From Micromussa lordhowensis (Eukaryota > Cnidaria > Anthozoa > Scleractinia > Lobophylliidae), in the NCBI GenBank assembly GCA_964020085.1, contig OZ026607.1, positions 16,758,122-16,822,121 of the forward strand: a stretch of 64,000 bases of DNA, given 5' to 3'. Shown piece by piece: positions 23,580-34,600 of the stretch; the stretch's first letter is position 1; the number at the start of each line of letters is the position of its first letter. The notes under the pieces were generated by a model. It saw only the letters and a list, made by a program, of their open reading frames with translations. It ran no database searches and was not told the origin of the DNA. Position numbers and translations under genes: made by a program.

Positions 23580-23589
23580 TTAAATAAAT

Positions 23590-24420
23590 TTTAAACAACG
23601 GGACTTTGCCCCGTTACAATAATTAATATTTAGAATAAGTGGGACGATTGTCCAATTAAAGACATTTTATAAACAACGGAACTTTGCTCGTCTATACTAA
23701 ATATAGTTTAGAAAAGGTGGGACGAAATCCCGACCATAATAAAGATATTTAAGACAACGGGACTTTTGCCCTGCTAAGATAGACGGAATTTATTCAACAG
23801 GACTTTTGCCTGGCCACGATAAATTCAAGCGAGCAATTGCCTGATGTCGAACAAGAAAAAATTGACACACAAAACTATCGCCCAGCAACAATAAACCAGA
23901 ACATTAGAAGAAACAAGAAAAGCGCGAGAAAAAACTCTCGGGCAGATATAAATTCAGACAACGGGACTTTTCCCGGCTACAATAAAATTAAACGGGCGAT
24001 TGTTCAATGCAAAGAAATAAAAATTTGGACAATGGGACTAAAGCCCGGCTACAATAAATTAAAAACGAGCGATTGCCCGATGTAAACAAGAAAAAGTAAC
24101 ACGCAGAGCTATTGTCCGGCCACAGTAAGAACAACAGAACAACGATTAAGAAAAGTGCGAGGAAAGAAACTGGCAAACAGCTAGAGATAAATCAGTTGGA
24201 CAACGGAACTTCGTACAGCTAAAATAAAATTAAACGAGCGATTGCTCGACGCAAAGAGATAAAAATTTGGACAACGGGACTAAAACCCGGCTATAATAAA
24301 TTAAAGCGATCGAAAGCTCGATGCAAAGAAGAGTACAACATGTGACACAAAGTATTGTCCGGTCACAACAAACCGAGAACAATATATAAGAATTCGAACA
24401 ATTAAGAGCGAGGAAAACCC
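23590..24420. repeat. Degenerate tandem repeats, 5'UTR of the LINE
   Basis: The phrase 'acaacgggacttt.gcccggc.acaataaa' recurs about eight times (near 23596, 23673, 23753, 23797, 23957, 24028, 24198, 24269) with 'gagcgattgcccgatg' between copies. Higher-order period is about 240 bases. Position ahead of ORF1 suggests a repeated LINE promoter. Confidence 0.72.
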
Positions 24421-25109
24421 GGAATTAACTGGGTGATGAGAGCAAAGTTAAGCCAGCTGGGCGACCTTAGGAAACGGTGAGACGAAAAACGCTCAAGAAC
24501 GTTTAACGCAACTAGAAAACTAAAAGGGATGCCAAAAACCCGAAAACTGGGATGGCAAAAATCAAGCTCAAAAGAGCAAGATGTACGGCAGGAGAGCCCA
24601 AAAACGACGCGGCTTACCGGCTGCTTTATGCCGGACAGGACATGAAGATGAAGTTCCCAGAAGAGTCACCGCAAAGAAGGGGCAAGAGTTATACTTACAA
24701 TCCTCCTGCCTTGGTGGTCGTCAGAAGTTGATTATGCTTGTGTTGACAGTAGATCCGACGTTACTTCCATTCGACCAAACATTCCGGTGTGCATGAATTT
24801 CCGGAAATTTCCTGGCGCGAATGGGATAGAATTTTCCAGAGTGGAAAAAGATAAGCCGCACTTTTGTTCGCTTGGAATCTTTCAATGACTTCGAGGTTTA
24901 AATCGCAAATATAGAAGAAAACACTGAGAACACTGATACGTCGACACAATGACTTCTTATAGACCACAAAAGCAGAGACCTTACCCAAACCACAACGGCA
25001 GCGAAAACGTCGCAGAACAAAGGGTTTAATGAGTGGCACAATGGCGCTGCACGCGTTGAAAAAGTTTGTACGTTTCTTAGCCAACCTATGCAAAACAAAC
25101 AAGTACATC

Positions 25110-25570
25110 ACGGGGGTAATATTTTTATTGGAATTTGTTTTCTTGACGAATTCAGAGCATTAGCTAATATTTATCGACAGACAAGTGGCAAGATTCTAAA
25201 GTAAAAAATTAATCTATTTGAGAGACAGTTAAATGGGTTCAACTCGGGTGTGATTTTTTCCCACTTAGGTTTGGGGGTAGGGGGAATTTGATCAGTCTAA
25301 TATTTGAACTCCGTTGTATGCCCCAGACCACTGGGAATTTAGAGAACCAAAACTTCAAAAGTTCAGTTCCCAGATCGACAATTCGACGAGTACCACGCGT
25401 ATTTTAGCCGAAAACGGCGCAAAGCTTGCTTTTGGTTCGGTCAACTGCTGGCGGGTGAAGATAAAATATACAGCGAACACTCAGAAAAACAGAAAATGTT
25501 AGCCTTCAAAATGTTGCTTGGCTTAAAAAGATCAGAATCCTGACTTGATTTATCTAGATGATTACAGGGT
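25110..25570. other. No recognised feature
   Basis: Intergenic, AT-rich; a 62-codon frame at 25314-25502 has no motif. Confidence 0.4.
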
Positions 25571-25885
25571 CCTTCATTCCCCGGAAGATCCCATATAAAA
25601 AGCACGGGGTGCTCTTCAGAAATTTTGAAAAGAACCCCTAAGAGGTACCAAGATCCTGTTGTGTTGGCGTGGTTTCAAATTTGTTTCACGCCCAAGAGAC
25701 AACGCATTATCTCCGAAACTTGTGGACTCTGTAGGATGTGGGAGACTAAGCTCGAATTACCCATCTTGCTTAGAGGGTAAATATTCCTGGTTATTTCCGC
25801 CATCTTGTTCTACACGAAACACTGTTCAGTACTTTTTAAAAAGTCTTTTGCTTTGGAAGATTCAAGCAGCAACCCTGACAGCATA

Positions 25886-27138
25886 ATGTTTCTTCAACGA
25901 GCATTGAGGCTGGGTTCAGTTAGGAGATTCATGGCCACTGGACACGGCCATGGACACAGCACGGAATCTAATGGGATAAAGCTGGTAAATATGCGTTGTA
26001 GATCTTCCGTGTATCGTATATTTGCTTTGTGACTGGCTCTAATAGTGTAACAGTTACTCATCAATGACAATAGCGTAATCTATGATCAGTGTTCTTTTTA
26101 GATAAATTAAGTTGCAAACTTAATTGTTTATTTATTGGAATTACCTCTTACTCTCTGTTCCGTTTGGAATTATGCAATAACTCAGGACGTAACATGTCGA
26201 TCAAAGTCGATCATCGAAAACGTAGTCGATAAGTCGATAATACTCGATATTTGTCGATAATTGTCAATCGACAAGTTTAATTTGTCGATAAAAGTCGATA
26301 ATCACAAGATTTTCAATTGATTATCGATTTTATCGACAAATATGCAGACACATTTTTTCAATAGGCCACGAAATTGTAAACAGCTTTAAAGTAAATCTGT
26401 ATGGCAATAAAGTCGATCAAAGTTGATAATCACAAAAATTGTGTGATCGATTTTTATCGACATCCGATATTTGTCGATTGATTAGTATCAAATTTGAACA
26501 ACAACGATCGACTTTTATCAACTATCGAAATTATCGACATGTTACGTCCTGAATAACTGTATCAGACTTACAACTATCTTTAGAGCATCATTGCTTTGTT
26601 ATTGTTAAGGCTCAGGTCTGACGTCGAACTTCACATGAGATGAACTAAACTGAGCAAATTAAGTTTATTTATTTATTTATTATGATTTATGGCACACTAA
26701 ACCAGAAGCCAAAGGATGAAATGCAAAAGAGTCAAAGACCCCATATTAAAGCAAAACACCAATGGTACGAAAAAGAAAATAATGATACAAAATTCATGAT
26801 TAGTTCGATGTTTAAACTGAGTTCGTTAGGCTTAGATAGTTGTGGCACTATCAGGTCATTTATGGCTAGTCTCTCAACTGGCAATGCAATGATTGTTGCA
26901 TAGCCAGGTTCCATTGCTTGGACAAGAAAAATCTTTGTGTATCAAGGCCTTCCTTTGCTCACTGTTCCATCACGTAATATTTCTACAATATTATATATGG
27001 AATAGTGGCATTGACTTAAATTTTTCCCAACAGACACCCATTCAGGAAATTGGAGTCTTCACTGCCATATTTTGTGGAGTTCTGGGGCCTGGGATCCTTC
27101 TGATGCTTTTCCGTGATAGACCACTCAGTGAACACTGA
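25886..27138 (+). CDS. Small mitochondrial inner-membrane protein, probably COX8-like, 67 residues
   Basis: Exons 25886-25984 and 27034-27138 (99+105 nt, phase 0) give 67 residues. The N-terminus (MFLQRALRLGSVRRFMAT) is a typical basic amphipathic mitochondrial presequence. After a GHGHGH stretch comes KLTPIQEIGVFTAIFCGVLG and one membrane helix followed by a basic-polar tail (FRDRPLSEH). Length, single helix, and the spacing of Pro-x-Glu before the helix and LGP within it resemble cytochrome c oxidase subunit 8, a nuclear-encoded complex IV subunit. Short subunits diverge quickly, so another single-pass respiratory subunit is possible. An ATTAAA at 27333-27338 may be its poly(A) signal. Intron 1 contains the 26182-26552 MITE. 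Confidence 0.68.
26182..26552. mobile_element. MITE built from GTCGATAA motifs, 371 bp, 5-bp TSD
   Basis: Terminal inverted repeats TCAGGACGTAACATGTCGAT at both ends; ATAAC is duplicated at 26177-26181 and 26553-26557. The interior repeats 'gtcgataa' or its complement about 15 times. It has no coding potential. It lies in the COX8-like intron. Confidence 0.78.
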
Positions 27139-27332
27139 TGCTGGATAGTTGCTGTAATGTCATTCATGCTGAAAGACAAGCTGATGCATTTTTATAGATT
27201 AACTGTTGACATGTGGTTTTGTGACTTAATTTGAATGAAATGTAAAGAACTTATGACGTATTTTGTGACTGATACCATTGTCAATTTGCCTTGTAAAATG
27301 TATTATTACTTATAGTTAAAACTTTTTCCTGA

Positions 27333-27338
27333 ATTAAA
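27333..27338 (+). promoter_or_regulatory. ATTAAA polyadenylation signal of the COX8-like gene
   Basis: Common variant of the poly(A) signal about 195 bases after the stop codon; no AATAAA precedes it. Confidence 0.4.
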
Positions 27339-27583
27339 TGGTACAGTGTTGATACCTTTTCTGTAACAGTCAGAGAAAGATATGTTTCCTGGTTTGGTGA
27401 ATTTTCTTCAAAACTGCTATAAAGCACATTAAAATTACTTTGTGTGAACGATGTGCTATCACTTAACGTGAGAACAAGTCAGACTGACTAATCTGACTGT
27501 GAGTGGTGGGTGATAAAATTGTTAGCATCATGAAGCAGAATCTTGGTGGAAAGAGTGAAATATTCTGTTTGCATTGAACCCAT

Positions 27584-27873
27584 TGTGGACTGTGACCTCA
27601 TAGTTAGCACGCTCACTTCTAGATGGAGCAGTCTTGGTTTGATCCCTGGCCAGGAACATTGTGTTGTGTTCTTGGGCAACACACTTTACTCTCACAGTGC
27701 CTCTTCTCCACCCAGGTGCGTAGATGGGTATCGGCAAATTTAATGCTGGGTGGTAACCCTGTGATGGACTAGCATCCCATCCAGGGGGGAGTAGAAATAC
27801 TCCTAGTTGCTTTTTCTACTGAAACTAGAGATAAGTGCCAGCCTGATGAGCCACTTGGCAGACTTAACCTTAC
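27584..27873 (+). repeat. tRNA-derived SINE with 12-bp TSD
   Basis: A-box (gacctcatagttag) and B-box (GGTTTGATCCC) head, then the family body ending 'cacttggcagactta'. CATTGAACCCAT flanks it at 27572-27583 and 27874-27885. Confidence 0.85.
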
Positions 27874-27899
27874 CATTGAACCCATGGTAACATCTTGCC

Positions 27900-28690
27900 A
27901 CTTGTTGCCAGTGAATTGTTTTATTTTTGTGTTCATTTTATGTGGCTCGCAGGGTTTATCCTCCAGGGCTGATTTTCACAGCAAAAAAAAAATTATGAGA
28001 CCAATCACACATACAACAGCTCTATGATGTGAATTGTTGTGTGTAAAGCAAACCTACAACTTGCTTGTGATTGTTACATCCGACAAAAAGTAAGATTTTA
28101 AAATGTGTAACCCCATAACAAGGCTGGGGCAATCATGATGTTGAATGATGAAAGTTGAATTTGATGTTTGCATAATGCAAGCAGCACATGTTACCAAAGT
28201 TGCTCGGTATAAATTGTGGAATGGTAACCTTAAAATGGTTAGCATGTTTGACCCCAGATATAGTAGTCTTGGCTCAGGCATAGCCCAAATCCATTATTGC
28301 ATTAAGTCGTACCCTTTCCACCCAGGAATATAAATGATTAAAGATGAACTGAAATACAACTTAGCAAAATCCTGGAAAGCAAGAAAAGTTTGGTGTTTCC
28401 TCTTTTCTAAAGAGGTTTTGTCTGCCGCTGTGTTCCAGCATTTTATTTCAATTCAAAGCTCCAATTCATATTGAAATTCATAACTCACAAGACCTTGCAA
28501 TTTTGTGAGTTAGTGATGTAAAAGAGCTATTGAATCTTTTGAAATATCCTTTACACGATATTTTTTCTTGGTTTTCCACTTCACCTGTAGCGTGTTGTAC
28601 GCTACCCCACCCCAGCCCACCCTGCTTAGGAAAATAGGAATCCTTCGTGATATCCCGTAAGCCCTTGCGGTCAAGTGTTTCCCGCTAAAT
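27900..28690. other. Intergenic region before USP37
   Basis: No coding signal. A CG-containing stretch at 28590-28710 precedes the USP37 ATG and probably contains its promoter; no TATA box is evident. Confidence 0.4.
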
Positions 28691-28711
28691 AAATCGAAAA
28701 TACGAACTAAG

Positions 28712-31638
28712 ATGGCGGCCAGTGTTCTCGATGGAGAGAAAATTTGTGAGGTTGCTGGCAACGTCAGATGGTCGAGTGTGGAAAATCTCAATTTGGATTA
28801 CAATTCTGGATCATTAGCTCTTTTCAAGCTTAGCAGCAGTTATTACGTTCATGCTATAACAGCGTTTAAACGAAGCAAGGTGAAGTGATCAAACCTTTCT
28901 TCTGCTTTTCTAGAACTAGTGTACTCTTTCAAGCTTGTTATGTTTGTGCACGTAAGCTTATGGTAGAGGGTTTTTCTGTAGTTTAGATTTAATATGTCTC
29001 GTTGTTTTCATATTGAGAAGTATGAAGCATATTTTGAAATAAGGCCATCGTTAATTTCAATGACAATTTTATCGGTTCTTCGAATATGGAAGATTGGAAA
29101 GGAAAATTTTAGCTTCAGCTCGATATGAGAACGAACTCATAAAAAATTTGAATAGAGGCATAGATCTTGGGTAATAAGATATATAGTATACTTTATTCAC
29201 AAGCCATCTTGACTTCAAGCAATGACTGGTAAAGGTTGCAAGATGGTTTGCAGAGTTTTATTCGTGAGCTGAATTTCCTAGGAATCGAATGTCAGAGTCT
29301 TGATTATCATAGTTAACTTAAAACGTTTGTTACTGTGTAAAAATTAAGCAGCTGCTGCTGTCAGTGTCTTCATATAATAGCTCTTATCGCAGTTCAGCAC
29401 GAAACCCAGCCATCCAGCGGTATTTCTATGAGCGTAGCTTCAAAACGAGGCTATTAGGCCGAGGATTGAAAACTTTCTGGAGAATTCACAAGAAAGCTAC
29501 TGCAACATTTTAAACGACTTCTTGCTGATTTTCCAAGTTTTCACCATGGTTAAGCACTGTATCACTTATGGATGTACAAGTAGAAGCTCGAACGAAGAAT
29601 GCAAAGATCTTTCATGGCATTTGCTGCCTCTTAACAACAAGAAACTGCTGTCTGCATGGCTCGTTAAACTTCGTCGAGGGAATACTCCATGAACCAAGAA
29701 TTCTTATGTTTGTAGCAAACATTTTGATAAAGATTGCTTGATAAAACCACTAGGAGGAAAAAGAATCCAACTTAAACCAGGATCAGTGCCTACAAAGTTT
29801 TCTTTCACAGTGGAAAAGCCAGCGAGAAAGAAGCTGCAATACCTCGCATCAAACCAACCAAACAAAGTTAACAAGAACAACATGGACACCTTTGCGACAA
29901 CTCTTACAAGCAAAGAAAGTAAAGGTTTTATAGTTAAAGACTTGAAATAAATGCCGAATTAAAAAGAAAAGATAACATAGAACTTCAATTTTTATAAGCT
30001 TTGTACCTTAGAACAAGTTCACTATTCGTGGCATCGGAACGAGCGCTTCCATCTTTGCAGCCTCCTCTACGATATGATAGCCATTCTTTAAGTCTCACCT
30101 TCGTGATATTACGAGGGCAATTACCACTCAGCAGCTGCACTTTCTCTTCGCGTTTCTAGGAAGTTTTTCTGTGGAGTTTTCGTGAGTCATTACTAAGATC
30201 CATACATTGTGTTACACGAGCATTTGACCCTTGACCCGATAGCCTCTTTTTCATGCTACGCTCATAGATATACCGCTGGATGGCTGGTTTTCGTGCTCAA
30301 CTGTGATAAGAGCTATTAGCACATTTACAGTATTCAAAGCATTCTGGCGCAATGTAGTACAGTACGACAAACATGCTGATATATGTATGTTGTAATGTGT
30401 AGTGCCAGAAAATATCCATACGTTCCAAAAACCACATAAAGGTTGGTTTCCCTATGCATCAGCATAAGCTTACAACTAGCACCTTTTGTTAGAATAATTT
30501 CCTAACCAATTGTGTTACTTAAACTCATCACCAATAGATGAGCTTGGGAATTGGTGCCTAAAAAGTTAGCGGGCAACAAAAGCCATAAGCCGAATGGGAG
30601 GTATCCATGGCAACCCTGGACACGGGAACCACTCCCAAGCGGCCGTTAACAGGCACTGTCACACTGAATAATCAGTGGAAACAACTTACCTGAGATGTAC
30701 TTACCTGGAAGCAAGCTACCAAGCGGGAGGGGAGGGACGTGGCGAGAATCCGCAAAGATTCGCTAACAAAGAGCAATGAATATTGATGCGCAGTGATCAA
30801 CAAGCAGCACTGCACGCGAAATGCAACAAGACACAAAAGCCCTGCAAATCTCCAAAGGGCCGCCCGGCAGGTCGCGTACTGTGGAGGGGCGAAACCACTG
30901 ACAGCATTAGTTTGAGTCTAACTTTGCCTAAATTATATTTGGCCACATTTAACAGCACAACACTGCACTTGTGTATGTTGATTGAGCTTAGGTTTCAAAA
31001 GCAGGAAGGTGAGATCCCGCATCCCTCCTCATTCATGTATGATACACCCAGTTCAACTTAAGCTGGATGATCTACAAGCATGGACAGTCTGGAAAGTGAC
31101 ATAAAGCAAGCTGGTCTAAATCTGTCAGTGTAAAAGTTAAGAGTGTGTCCATGTAAGAACCGACCGCTTGTGGAAAATGATTGCCGCAAGTCTCACAACA
31201 TGTGCAATGAACGAAAATGGCCTTTATTTTGGCATATTCACTTTATTATTTTTGGGGGGAATTTTTTTGTAGGCACCTCGAAAACCACACAAAACTGGAA
31301 ATTGAAACTCTTCATTTTAGGAGTTACATTATGCTTGCTTAAAATTCACATGTTAACTGAAACAACTTAACTCTTTCAAAATTACTGCATAATTCTTTCC
31401 TCTTTCGACACAAACTATTTGGTTGTCTAAACGCAAGCAAAGTTACGACATTTTTTCCTTAAATGCTTTAAAACACATCTTTTTGCTGACATGTGTTTTT
31501 TGACTTTACCTGATTAGATTCATTGAGTTTTATTGTTTGGAAAACTCTATGAAACTTATTTAACCGCCGCCTCAGGTTAGCTCAGTTGGTAGAGTGTCAT
31601 TCTGTTGTGCGGGAGGCCGAGGGTTCGAGCCTCAGACT

Positions 31639-31669
<31 letters not shown>

Positions 31670-34600
31670 AGAGAATGTGCTGCCTTTGTAATTATATCTA
31701 CAAATGGTGAGACATTCAAGTCTTCTCGGATAAGGACTATAAACTGTAGGCCCCATCTCCTGCATCTTCAGTGTTACATGGTTTGCAGGGGACCTTAAAA
31801 ATCCCATGCACTTGTCGAAAAGAGTAGGGCACGTAGTTCCGGTGTCGTGGTCTATCTCTAGTTTCATGCATGGGTTGGGTGGGTGGGTGAGATCAGATAT
31901 GGAGTGATAGCGGCAGCCAGGGGCGCCTTTACAAACTGACGTCTGATCTCACCCAATAGAAGAATTGTAAACCGCCATGAGACTATGTGAGATGTGCGGT
32001 ATATAAATACATGCTTACTTATTTTACACCAAAATATCAGGAAATCTTTCAAGCCTTGCTTTGCTTTTTGCCTTCTTCTCCAGCACTGATCACTGATCAT
32101 CACCCACCTTTCCATCACGCATCACACATTCTTGGCCGAGCAGGCATTTATTAAAAATCTTGTATTCCCATGGAAATGAGCAGCCTTGAAAGATTATTTC
32201 TATTGGTTTCTCCATACCTTTTCTTTTTATTTGCTTAGTTTTTATAAGTTTGCTCTAATTTGTGTCAAGTCATCGCCAAAACCAGTAGTGTAAACAGTTG
32301 GAGTCAATGTTAACATCTGTTCGCTACTCACATTTGACCGTTCATGAGTCTAGTCTGGTGAATTGCAGGAGAGCTTATTGAGATATTTTAGAGTGAGGAC
32401 ATGTTTAAATGGATCTAAAATTGAAATGCTTTGGGGAAAGGAGAGGGAAAAAAAGAAAACCGCACCTGAGAGTAACCCGGAAGTATGTACATGTTGTAGG
32501 TCAAAATGAAATTCAGGTTAAAATTGAAATTTCTTTGTCTCTTAACCCTTATTATTCACAGATCATGAATAATTAGGGTAAGAAGACAAAGGAAATTGAG
32601 AATCAAACTAGGTTAAAATCATTTTAACCTGAATTTCATTTTGACCTACAACATACACACTGTGAAAGCGAGAGATTTAACAGATAAGGCGATTACATGC
32701 AGAATTGCAATGTTTTCCTGCACTGAAAAGATGATGTTGTTTAAATGGTTAGATCATACCTAAATTTACATGGAATTGCTCCATAACCTGACTGTCTGCA
32801 CAACAGTAAGGAAAATTAACGTTGTGACCTTGGGAGTGAAATGGTTAATGTGAATTTTAGAGTCCTGGAAAAATCAATCTGAGTCCTGGAAATTTGTTTC
32901 TGAAAAAGGGTATGAACCCTGATAGTCTCACAAACAATCAAATGTGAGTAGGGAACTGATGGTGTCAGTTAACACTGATCCCAACTGTTTCCACTACCGG
33001 TTTTGGTGTTACTCAACATAAATTAGTGCAAACTTATAAAAACAAAGAAAATGAAAAGAAAAGGTTCTTACACGGACACACTCTTTAATGTCATTGTGAG
33101 CTACCACCTAACCTTGTACCTAGCGGCAACTTCAGAATGGCAATTCTGCCAGCTGTCATATAATTTGATGTTGTGAAGACCCTAGGGACATGGTTGTCTA
33201 CGCAAATGGGGTGAAATTTGTAGTTCTAGTGACCTGTAGTTTTCCATAACTCCCTCACAGAAGGGATTTTTGTTCAAAGAACCCCCTTCCCACCCTCTTG
33301 AAATTCCAATTAAGCTTCATATATTTCTTTACATTTTTTGGTCTTAGAGAACCCCCCCCCCCCAACCCCCAGGAAATTCCAATATGGATATTTTCTGGAA
33401 CTGCATAATCAACAAAGTCTATCTGTCAACCCGATCAATTGGAAATTAGACGATATTTGCAATAATGGCTTGCAAAATTTATACAAACGAGAAAGCCTTT
33501 CCCACTCTTCTCAAACACCTCCTCATAATTATATTTTCCTCCTGTCTCTCATGATATGAGTCCTGGCAAGCCACATGTAGGTCAGCCCTTAGACGATCTG
33601 ACTCAGGTCAGATATGCTGGACGACCCTCCCCTCTGCCTCCCCCTGCGGATTAAGACTGTTGTTGGTTACTGATCCTTTGACATTCTAACTGAAAGTCAT
33701 CTTCAGCAAAACAATCATTTATCACCTCACCTCACCTATCCTCTTCGCGCTCTGTTGCTTATAAGGCCGCTAAATCATTTATCAGCGGTGTTAATTAATT
33801 TTTTTTTTAATTTCAGTTCCTTCTAAAGCCAGATAAATTTAGTGTTCAAAGCCGTGAGTCACAGTTAACGTTATCAATAACAAGAGATGCTAGCAAAGCT
33901 GCAGTGTCTGTTCACTTGAGAGAGGCAGCTCCCCATCAACTGACGAGATTTTTAGATTCCTTAAACAGTGTTAAGGCGTACTTTGCTTCCTTTAGAGGTA
34001 AGAAATATAGAGAAATTAGATTTTTAAATTATTGCCACAAAATTGTAGTATAAGATGTAAATTTTTAACACATAGTTCTCAGGTCTTGATTTAGCTCTTA
34101 TTAACCGAGCAGGAGGTCTGTATGGGAGAATCTTGACCGAGGTCGTGAGTACAGACCAAACGCACTGAGGTCTGTACACACGACTGAGGTCAAGATTCTC
34201 CCATACAGACTGACTAAGCTCGGTTAATAAGATGTTTATTATATATATGGCAAACAAGAACAATTTCATTCGTTTGATATAACTGGTTTGTACTAACTGA
34301 CTAACTGTGGCTTGCGAACAGCGATGAGCTGAACTTAATTCTGCCAAAGTTTGCTCGCCCTCTTTACTTTTTTTTCTCATCAGGCTTTTTGGCACTTCCG
34401 TAAATAAATATTGTTAGAAGAAAATAGTCAACATTTTTGCATTTCAGTTTGCAACTTTTTCACCGCAACTTTTTTACCGGTCTAGATGCCAGTCTAGATG
34501 GGAAAATCTAGACCGCTTCCAATATCTATTTCAGCCAATCAAATTTGTGAATTCGGTAGTTCCCAGTCCTTGTGAGACACAGCCACATAATAAATGTACA

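Larger units (their letters stand above)
21235..24800 (-). mobile_element. Decayed Tx1/L1-like LINE, minus strand
   Basis: Read on the minus strand: 5' repeats (23590-24420), an ORF1/gag-like frame (22312-23579) and an RT fragment (21680-22027). The order and spacing fit one LINE whose endonuclease and most of RT are deleted, since under 300 bases separate ORF1 from late RT motifs. The 5' boundary near 24800 and the 3' boundary near 21235 are estimates. Confidence 0.7.

Noticed and set aside
24761..25111. 116-codon minus frame beyond the LINE 5' end
   Set aside because: No recognisable domain, no codon support and no partner exon.
30690..30790. ACTTACCTGG resembling the 5' end of U1 snRNA
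   Set aside because: Only about ten bases match; the following stem-loops and Sm site of U1 are absent.
31565..31645. Functional tRNA gene
   Set aside because: A- and B-boxes are good but the anticodon arm does not fold and the segment continues into a SINE body.
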